Assembly: GCA_964490275.1 (NCBI GenBank)
Contig: CAZBBL010000053.1
Coordinates: forward strand, 1-12,234
Direction: 5' to 3'
DNA: 12,234 nt
DNA from: JAGBWK01 sp964490275
GTDB taxonomy: Bacteria; Bacteroidota; Bacteroidia; Bacteroidales; Muribaculaceae
Position numbers and translations under genes: made by a program
The notes under the pieces: generated by a model
Told to the model about the DNA's origin: nothing
The model's database searches: none
Seen by the model: only the letters and a program-made list of their open reading frames with translations
Shown: positions 6,311 to 12,234 of the stretch, piece by piece
Position numbering within the stretch: position 1 is the first letter of the stretch
How the letters are laid out: each line of letters opens with the position of its first letter

Positions 6311-7468
6311 GTGAACTCACCTAAACGCATAGCCATCCTCGGTTCGACCGGTTCGATTGGCACACAAACGCTCGACGTTATCGAGCACTATCCCGACCGC
6401 TTTAGTGTTGCTGTGCTGATAGCCGGCACCAAAGTCGACACGCTTATACGCCAAGCTATAAAATGGCGTCCCACATTGGCCATCATCGCCGACGAAACCA
6501 AGCTTTGGAAGCTTCGCGACGCGTTGTCGCCCCTTGGCATAGAGACGGCAGCCGGCGACGCAGCTATCGCCGACGCTATGACGCGCGATTGTTTCGACAC
6601 CGTGGTGACGGCCACCGTCGGCTATAGCGGTTTGGCGCCTACGCTCCAAGCTATCGCTTATGGCAAGGAGATTGCGCTGGCCAACAAAGAGACGCTCGTC
6701 GTAGCCGGCGACCTTGTGAGCGAAGCGGCTCGTCGCAACGCTACACGCATCTTGCCGGTCGACTCTGAGCATTCGGCAATCTATCAATGCTTGGTAGGCG
6801 AGCGCCACGAAGATGTGCGTCGCCTTATCATTACCGCTTCGGGAGGCCCGTTCCGCACAATGGACGCTGAGGCTATGGAGCGCGTGACCGCTGCCGATGC
6901 GCTTCATCATCCCAACTGGTCGATGGGCGCAAAAATCACTATCGACTCGGCAACGATGATCAACAAAGCATTTGAAATTATCGAGGCACGTTGGCTCTTC
7001 GACGTTCCGGCCGAGAAAATCACTCCGGTAGTGCATCCCCAATCTATCGTCCACTCGATGGTAGAGTTTGTCGACGGCTCGATAAAAGCGCAGCTTGGTG
7101 TGCCCGATATGCGTTTGCCTATACGCTACGCTTTGGGTGAAGCTCACCGCTTGCCTACATCCGACTCTCCGTTGACGCTCGACCTCTGCTCGAAATTGAC
7201 GTTTGAGCGCCCCGACGCCAAACGTTTCCCGGCTATAGAGCTTGGCCACTATGCGCTAAATCGCGGTGGAAATGCCGCCTGCATTATCAATGCCGCCAAC
7301 GAGGTGGCTGTGGCCGCTTTCCTCCATGGCAAGATACGTTTCACAGATATCTATCGCCTGATAACTCAAGCTCTCAATCATATCTCATTTATACCTTCGC
7401 CAAGCTATGCCGACTATATCGCCACCAACGATGAAACGCGTGGCTATGTCGCCTCTCTTATAAAATAA
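6311..7468 (+). CDS. dxr: 1-deoxy-D-xylulose 5-phosphate reductoisomerase
   Basis: This cytoplasmic enzyme converts 1-deoxy-D-xylulose 5-phosphate to 2-C-methyl-D-erythritol 4-phosphate with NADPH and a divalent metal, the committed step of the MEP isoprenoid pathway. The sequence shows the NADPH loop GSTGSIGTQTL (11-21), ALANKET (122-128), the metal-binding VDSEHS (150-155, Asp151 and Glu153), ASGGPFR (176-182), the flexible-loop HPNWSMG (200-206) and NKAFEIIEA (218-226). At 385 residues it is close to the usual length of nearly 400. I start at GTG 6311 (VNSPKRIAIL) because the frame upstream passes through the promoter and the family consensus begins just before KRIAILGSTG. It is followed after 22 bases by rseP, a conserved neighbour of dxr in many bacteria. 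Confidence 0.96.
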   Translation: MNSPKRIAILGSTGSIGTQTLDVIEHYPDRFSVAVLIAGTKVDTLIRQAIKWRPTLAIIADETKLWKLRDALSPLGIETAAGDAAIADAMTRDCFDTVVTATVGYSGLAPTLQAIAYGKEIALANKETLVVAGDLVSEAARRNATRILPVDSEHSAIYQCLVGERHEDVRRLIITASGGPFRTMDAEAMERVTAADALHHPNWSMGAKITIDSATMINKAFEIIEARWLFDVPAEKITPVVHPQSIVHSMVEFVDGSIKAQLGVPDMRLPIRYALGEAHRLPTSDSPLTLDLCSKLTFERPDAKRFPAIELGHYALNRGGNAACIINAANEVAVAAFLHGKIRFTDIYRLITQALNHISFIPSPSYADYIATNDETRGYVASLIK

Positions 7469-7490
7469 ATCACACACTACACTCTTGTAT

Positions 7491-8855
7491 ATGGAATCAA
7501 TTCTCATCAAAGCTCTCCAGCTGGTTGCCGCCCTCGCATTGTTGGTAATTGTGCACGAATTTGGCCACTATTTCTTTGCGCGAGTTTTCGGCATCAGAGT
7601 CGAGAAGTTTTATCTCTTTTTCAATCCGTGGTTTTCGTTGTTTAAATGGAAGCCAAAGGAGAAAGCAAAATTCAAAGCCGACGGCACACGCAAAGCTTCA
7701 TGGCGCGACACCGAGTATGGTATCGGCTGGGTGCCCTTAGGTGGCTACTGCAAAATTGCCGGTATGATCGACGAGTCGATGGACAAAGAGCAGATGGCTC
7801 TGCCGGCAAAACCCGATGAATTTCGTGCCCGCCCCGCATGGCAACGCCTGTTGGTGATGGTCGGCGGTGTGCTCTTCAACTTTATTTTGGCTATCGTGAT
7901 ATATGTCGGTATAGCAGCTACGTGGGGCGATTCGTCGCTGACCAACGGAAATGCAACATTTGGCATGTGTTTCACCGACGAAGCTAAGGCTGCCGGCTAT
8001 CAAGACGGCGACAAAATCCTTACGGCCGACGGCAAAGATGTCACCGGCGTGGATGTCTCCGACGTTATGTCTATCGCTTCGGCCAAACGTGTCGGCGTGC
8101 TCCGTGGCAACGACACCGTCTATATCAACAACCCCGAAAACTTCCCCGTGAAGCTCTCCGAAGGCTTCTACAACAAGACGATGCCGGTGCGCTTCCCGGT
8201 TTATATCAATAAGATTGTAGCCGGTTCGCCCGCCAAGAAGGCCAATCTGCAACCGGGCGACCATATCGTCGGCGTAGCCGGAGAAGCTATCGACGCATTC
8301 GACAACTTGGCTCCCGTGCTCGAGGCCAACTCCGACAAAGAGGTTGATATCGAGATTGAACGCGACGGCCAATTGCTGACCTTGAAAGTCACTCCTGAAG
8401 GGGGTAAGCTCGGCTTCGAGCCGATGGCTCCCGACCAGTTGTTTGAAGTGACCCATATCGAGTATGATATCTTTGAAGCTGTGCCGAAAGGCATATCGAT
8501 GGGCGTCGACCGCTTGGTGTCGTATGTCAGCTCGCTGAAATATCTGTTCACCAAAGAGGGAGCCAAGTCGGTAGGCGGATTTGCCGCTATCGGCGACCTA
8601 TTCCCCGACCAATGGAATTGGTACACATTCTGGAGCTTGACGGCCTTCTTGTCGATAATGTTGGCTTTCTTGAATATCCTCCCCATACCGGCATTGGATG
8701 GCGGTCACGTAATCTTCGTGCTTTGGGAGATAATCACACGTCGCAAGCCCTCCGACAAGGTGCTCGAGTACGCTCAGTGGGTAGGCATGTTCCTGCTGCT
8801 GGCGCTGCTGATTTTTGCCAATGGCAACGATATCTACAAAATATTCTTTAAATAA
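7491..8855 (+). CDS. rseP: RIP site-2 metalloprotease, RseP type
   Basis: A 454-residue inner-membrane zinc protease that cuts membrane helices within the bilayer, typically of anti-sigma factors after a first site-1 cut, and can clear leftover signal peptides. Zinc motif HEFGH is at 22-26 in the first helix. The second metal-binding motif, NILPIPALDGGH (395-406), lies in a late helix. FNFILAI (129-135) begins the central membrane segment. Two PDZ domains follow, around 155-215 and 238-305; the second contains AGSPAKKANLQPGD. A final helix ends the protein. ATG 7491 is chosen over a TTG six bases upstream. Its length matches E. coli RseP (about 450). The gene lies 22 bases after dxr and 27 before the methyltransferase with no promoter box between, so it is likely in the same operon. 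Which anti-sigma factor it serves cannot be told here. Confidence 0.95.
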   Translation: MESILIKALQLVAALALLVIVHEFGHYFFARVFGIRVEKFYLFFNPWFSLFKWKPKEKAKFKADGTRKASWRDTEYGIGWVPLGGYCKIAGMIDESMDKEQMALPAKPDEFRARPAWQRLLVMVGGVLFNFILAIVIYVGIAATWGDSSLTNGNATFGMCFTDEAKAAGYQDGDKILTADGKDVTGVDVSDVMSIASAKRVGVLRGNDTVYINNPENFPVKLSEGFYNKTMPVRFPVYINKIVAGSPAKKANLQPGDHIVGVAGEAIDAFDNLAPVLEANSDKEVDIEIERDGQLLTLKVTPEGGKLGFEPMAPDQLFEVTHIEYDIFEAVPKGISMGVDRLVSYVSSLKYLFTKEGAKSVGGFAAIGDLFPDQWNWYTFWSLTAFLSIMLAFLNILPIPALDGGHVIFVLWEIITRRKPSDKVLEYAQWVGMFLLLALLIFANGNDIYKIFFK

Positions 8856-8882
8856 GTCTCTATACATATAAATCCTACCAAC

Positions 8883-10073
8883 ATGCACAATCAACCTAAA
8901 ACCATAGTGCTGCGCCGAGACAAAGAGGAGTCGCTCGATCGTTTCCACCCTTGGGTGTTCTCAGGCGCTATCGCTACGATGGCAGAAGGCATTGAGGAGG
9001 GTGAGGTGGTGCGCGTCAGTGCTGCTGACGGCCGCCTTATCGGTGTAGGCCACTACCAAATAGGTAGCATCGCCGTGCGTATCCTCGACTTTGCCGACAC
9101 CGTTATCGATAAGGAGTTTTTCGCAGGACGTTTGCGTCAAGCTTTGGCTCTGCGCCAAGCGTTGCAGCTTGCCCGCGCCGACAACGACGCCTATCGCTTG
9201 GTACATGGCGAGGGGGATTTCCTCCCCGGATTGGTTGTCGACATCTATGGCTCGACGGCCGTATTGCAAGCCCACAGCCCCGGTATGCACTTTGTGCGCA
9301 ACACCATTGCGCTGGCGCTGACCGAGCTTGAGGGCATAGATATCGCCAACGTCTACTATAAGTCGGAGACTACGCTCCCCTACAAGGCTCGTCTCGACCC
9401 TCAAAACGAATATATCATCGGCGATTTCCAAACCAATATCGCTACCGAGAACGGTTTGAAATTTCATATCGATTGGCTCAAGGGCCAAAAAACCGGCTTC
9501 TTTATTGACCAACGCGACAACCGCTCGTTGTTGGAACACTATAGCCACGGTCGCCGTGTGCTGAATATGTTTTGCTACACGGGCGGCTTCTCGGTCTACG
9601 CTATGCGTGGCGGAGCAAAGCGCGTGGTGTCGGTCGACTCGTCGGCTAAAGCGATAGCGCTTACTCAGGCCAACGCCAACCTCAACTTCCCCGACGACAG
9701 TCGCCATGAGGCTTATGCCGAAGACGCTTTCAAATATCTCGACCAGATGGGCCAAGACGAATTTGACCTCATTGTCCTCGACCCGCCGGCTTTTGCCAAA
9801 CATCGTTCTGCGCTCCACAATGCGCTGCGTGGCTACCAACGTCTCAATGCCAAAGCTTTCGAGAAGATTGCCCCCGGCGGCATCTTGTTTACGTTCTCAT
9901 GCTCTCAGGCCGTAAGTCGCGAGCAATTTCGCTTGGCCGTATTCTCAGCCGCAGCCCAGTCGCGTCGCCGTGTGCGCATCCTCCATCAGCTCACTCAGCC
10001 CGCCGACCACCCCGTCAATATCTATCATCCCGAGGGTGAATATCTCAAGGGCTTGATACTCTACGTCGAATAA
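8883..10073 (+). CDS. rlmI: Class I rRNA methyltransferase, RlmI-like (23S rRNA m5C)
   Basis: A 396-residue cytoplasmic SAM-dependent methyltransferase, the same length as E. coli RlmI, which makes 5-methylcytosine at C1962 of 23S rRNA. A PUA RNA-binding domain occupies about residues 5-80 (HPWVFSGAI at 22-30). A central linker domain is followed by the Rossmann methyltransferase domain: GQKTGFFIDQRDNR (201-214), the SAM-binding LNMFCYTGGFSVYA (227-240), VSVD (249-252), LDPPAFAK (299-306) and FSCSQ (338-342) with Cys340 at the usual m5C nucleophile site. HPEGEYLKGL closes the protein. The target base in this organism is inferred from family membership. It is likely cotranscribed with rseP and the downstream peptidase (35-base gap, no promoter box). 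Confidence 0.9.
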   Translation: MHNQPKTIVLRRDKEESLDRFHPWVFSGAIATMAEGIEEGEVVRVSAADGRLIGVGHYQIGSIAVRILDFADTVIDKEFFAGRLRQALALRQALQLARADNDAYRLVHGEGDFLPGLVVDIYGSTAVLQAHSPGMHFVRNTIALALTELEGIDIANVYYKSETTLPYKARLDPQNEYIIGDFQTNIATENGLKFHIDWLKGQKTGFFIDQRDNRSLLEHYSHGRRVLNMFCYTGGFSVYAMRGGAKRVVSVDSSAKAIALTQANANLNFPDDSRHEAYAEDAFKYLDQMGQDEFDLIVLDPPAFAKHRSALHNALRGYQRLNAKAFEKIAPGGILFTFSCSQAVSREQFRLAVFSAAAQSRRRVRILHQLTQPADHPVNIYHPEGEYLKGLILYVE

Positions 10074-10108
10074 ACCCCTCATTCTCATCCATACATATAT
10101 TTATAAAT

Positions 10109-12115
10109 ATGTCGATTATCTCACGCCTGGTGCCCGGCACTATCTTGGCCGCCACCATCTCTATCTCAGCTATGGCTAACGATAAAAATTTCAACTACGT
10201 CGTCGACCGCTTCGCCGACATCGAGGTGCTTCGCTACAAAGTGCCCGACTTCGAGTCGCTTTCGCTCAATCAAAAAGCCCTCGTCTACTATCTTACCGAG
10301 GCTGCCCTCGAGGGCCGCGATATCCTTTGGGACCAAAACGGCAAATACAACCTCGACCTGCGCCAACTCCTCGAAAACGTGTTTACAGCCTACGATGGCG
10401 ACCAATCGTCGGCCGACTATAAAGCCTTCACCACATATATAAAACAAGTGTGGTTTGGCAACGGTGTCCACCACCACTATTCGATGGACAAGTTTGTGCC
10501 CGGTTTCTCAGAGAAGTTTCTCAGAGAGCGTATCGCATTGCTCCCTGCCGACAAGGTGCCTGCCAATGTCGACACCTTGTTGCGACTGATTTTCGATCCT
10601 CAATTTATGGCTAAGCGCGTCAACCAAGCCGAGGGCGAAGACCTCATCGTCACATCTGCCAACAACCTTTACGAGGGCGTCACTCAAGCCGAAGTCGAAG
10701 ACTATTTCGCCGCTCGCAAAGACACTACCGACCTTACGCCCATCTCTTACGGATTGAACACTCGCGTTGTGAAAATAGACGGCAAGGTGACCGAGCAAAC
10801 TTATAGTCTCAACGGACTTTATGCTCCGGCTATCGCTCGCATCGTCGACAACCTCAACCGCGCTCTCAATTACGCCGAAAACGACCAACAGCGCAAGGTC
10901 ATCGCCGAATTGATAAAATTCTACACCACCGGCGACCTTAAAACCTTCGACGACTATTCGATACTTTGGGTTGGCGACACCGATTCAAAAGTAGATTTTA
11001 TCAACGGCTTCATCGAGAGCTACGGCGACCCGCTGGGCATGACCGGCTCGTGGGAGTCGATTGTCAACTTCAAAAACGACGCAGCTTCGGCCCGCACCGA
11101 GGCTCTGAGCAACAATGCTCAATGGTTTGAAGATCATTCGCCCATCGACCCGCGATTCCGCAAACCTCATGTAAAGGGCGTCACTGCCAAGGTAATTACC
11201 GCAGCTATTCTTGCCGGCGATTCATATCCCTCGACTCCTATCGGTATCAATCTTCCCAACGCCAACTGGATTCGCGCCGCTCACGGTTCGAAATCGGTGA
11301 CAATCGAGAATATCACTCAAGCCTACGACGAAGCTTCTCACGGCAACGGCTTCAACGAAGAGTTTGTCATCGACGAGCCTACACGTAAGCTCCTCGACGA
11401 CTACCTCTTTATCACTGACAATCTCCACACCGACCTTCACGAATGTCTCGGCCATGCTTCAGGCCAGCTGCTGCCGGGTGTTGACCCCGACGCTCTTAAA
11501 GCCCACGGCTCTACCCTCGAGGAAACCCGTGCCGATTTGTTTGCACTCTATTATTTGGCCGACCCCAAACTTTTGGAACTCGGTTTGCTCGACAACCCCG
11601 ATGCTTACAAAGCCGAATACTACAAATATATCCTCAACGGCATGATGACTCAGCTGATGCGTATCGAGCCGGGTAAGGATATCGAAGAAGCCCATATGCG
11701 CAACCGCAAACTTATCAGCGAATGGGTTTACCAACACGGCCGTGCCGACAATGTCATCGAAATGGTGAAAATCGACGGTAAAACTTATATCCGCATCAAC
11801 GATTATAAAAAGCTGCGTGAGCTCTTTGGCCAACTTCTCGGCGAAATACAACGCATCAAGAGCGAAGGCGACTATGAAGCCGGTCGCGACTTGGTTGAAA
11901 CCTACGCCGTGAAAGTCGACCCAACTCTCCATCAAGAGGTGCTCGACCGCTATGCTCATCTCAACATTGCGCCCTACAAAGGCTTTGTCAATCCGGTCTA
12001 CACTCCCGTATTCGATGCCAACGGTCAAATCACCGACGTCAAAATCAGCTACGACGAAGAGTATATTCCCCAACATCTGCGCTACTCTCGTCAATATTCG
12101 CCTCTGACAAAATAA
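10109..12115 (+). CDS. Dipeptidyl peptidase III family (M49) zinc peptidase, secreted
   Basis: A 668-residue metallopeptidase predicted to remove dipeptides from the N-termini of oligopeptides. The M49 zinc motif HExxxH appears as HECLGH (444-449), and the third ligand lies in EETRAD (471-476), replacing EECRAE of the human enzyme. HECLGH is the form known in Bacteroides thetaiotaomicron DPP III, whose length is also close. Residues 1-23 form a signal peptide with a likely cleavage site after SAMA and no lipobox cysteine, which suggests a periplasmic or exported enzyme, unlike the cytosolic eukaryotic one. It is the last gene of the dxr run; a peptide-scavenging role is inference. Its stop is followed by structured intergenic DNA. 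Confidence 0.9.
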   Translation: MSIISRLVPGTILAATISISAMANDKNFNYVVDRFADIEVLRYKVPDFESLSLNQKALVYYLTEAALEGRDILWDQNGKYNLDLRQLLENVFTAYDGDQSSADYKAFTTYIKQVWFGNGVHHHYSMDKFVPGFSEKFLRERIALLPADKVPANVDTLLRLIFDPQFMAKRVNQAEGEDLIVTSANNLYEGVTQAEVEDYFAARKDTTDLTPISYGLNTRVVKIDGKVTEQTYSLNGLYAPAIARIVDNLNRALNYAENDQQRKVIAELIKFYTTGDLKTFDDYSILWVGDTDSKVDFINGFIESYGDPLGMTGSWESIVNFKNDAASARTEALSNNAQWFEDHSPIDPRFRKPHVKGVTAKVITAAILAGDSYPSTPIGINLPNANWIRAAHGSKSVTIENITQAYDEASHGNGFNEEFVIDEPTRKLLDDYLFITDNLHTDLHECLGHASGQLLPGVDPDALKAHGSTLEETRADLFALYYLADPKLLELGLLDNPDAYKAEYYKYILNGMMTQLMRIEPGKDIEEAHMRNRKLISEWVYQHGRADNVIEMVKIDGKTYIRINDYKKLRELFGQLLGEIQRIKSEGDYEAGRDLVETYAVKVDPTLHQEVLDRYAHLNIAPYKGFVNPVYTPVFDANGQITDVKISYDEEYIPQHLRYSRQYSPLTK

Positions 12116-12138
12116 TCTGTCAACTCCACATTTTTGAG

Positions 12139-12168
12139 TCAACTTTTTCCGGGCTAAGAAAAAATTGA
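12139..12168. repeat. Imperfect inverted repeat after the peptidase gene
   Basis: The arms TCAACTTTTTC (12139-12149) and GAAAAAATTGA (12158-12168) pair at 10 of 11 positions around an 8-base loop CGGGCTAA. It begins 24 bases after the stop codon. There is no T-run on either exit, so a role as an intrinsic terminator is uncertain. Confidence 0.45.
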
Positions 12169-12177
12169 AGAAAAAGC

Positions 12178-12217
12178 AAATTTGTCAAGTTTTTACATGT
12201 AGAAACTTGACAAATTT
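12178..12217. promoter_or_regulatory. 40-base near-perfect palindrome (operator or terminator)
   Basis: The outer arms, AAATTTGTCAAGTTT at 12178-12192 and its exact complement at 12203-12217, are 15 bp each. The centre, TACATGTA at 12194-12201, is itself a perfect palindrome. The only imperfection in 20 pairs is T12193 against G12202, a wobble in RNA. It is AT-rich and followed by TTTATTATC. It ends three bases before a -7 box, so it covers the -33 region of the next promoter. It could be a repressor operator, a terminator hairpin for the peptidase operon, or both. Confidence 0.65.
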
Positions 12218-12220
12218 TAT

Positions 12221-12228
12221 TATCTTTG
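12221..12228 (+). promoter_or_regulatory. -7 box for a gene beyond the right edge
   Basis: TATCTTTG matches TAnnTTTG exactly. No TTG stands at the expected 19-23 bases upstream; that position falls in the centre of the 40-base palindrome. The weak -33 element and overlapping palindrome would suit a regulated promoter. The gene it serves is outside the window. Confidence 0.5.
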
Positions 12229-12234
12229 CAGTAT

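Noticed and set aside
6317..7249. 310-codon minus-strand open frame antisense to dxr
   Set aside because: Composition is rich in Arg, His and Cys as expected for the antisense of a coding frame; the plus strand encodes an unmistakable Dxr.
11459..12142. 227-codon minus-strand open frame antisense to the M49 peptidase
   Set aside because: Antisense shadow of a well-supported gene, with no recognisable domain of its own.

Overview
The window reads as chromosomal DNA of a gut-type Bacteroidales bacterium, possibly Muribaculaceae (family-level placement is inference). The evidence is the recurring Bacteroidetes promoter form (TTG or TTTG, about 20-23 bases, then TAnnTTTG), the near absence of Shine-Dalgarno sites, a dxr-rseP pair, and a dipeptidyl peptidase III with the HECLGH zinc motif known from Bacteroides. 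No tRNA, rRNA, CRISPR array, transposase or phage gene was seen.

Layout. (1) Positions 1-196: the 5' end of an unrecognised minus-strand gene running off the left edge. (2) 197-553: intergenic DNA with three copies of a small hairpin repeat and a promoter. (3) 554-2870: a family-2-type glycosyltransferase on the plus strand, tail to tail with a minus-strand phosphoethanolamine transferase of the EptA type; the two stops overlap by 11 bases. (4) 2871-3238: a short divergent region with two plausible promoters and, on the minus strand, the C-terminal tail of a lost family-8 glycosyltransferase. (5) 3239-6204: a membrane-anchored LytM/M23-like protein that has lost its zinc ligands, then two tandem paralogous family-8 glycosyltransferases. 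(6) 6271-12115: a likely four-gene operon of housekeeping character: dxr (isoprenoid precursor synthesis), rseP (site-2 protease), an RlmI-type rRNA methyltransferase, and a secreted M49 dipeptidyl peptidase. (7) 12116-12234: intergenic DNA with a 40-base near-perfect palindrome directly upstream of a promoter -7 box for a gene beyond the right edge.

How it fits together. Regions 3-5 look like an envelope-decoration locus: sugar transferases and a phosphoethanolamine transferase that would modify lipopolysaccharide or another surface glycan, next to a non-catalytic peptidoglycan-type LytM protein. Region 6 is conserved core metabolism and envelope proteostasis. I see no convincing wholly new defence or mobile system. 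The points most worth following are the family-8 glycosyltransferase relic sharing a DPYP C-terminus with the intact pair, the catalytically dead LytM protein encoded beside that pair, the diverged acceptor half of the tandem transferases, and the terminal palindrome.
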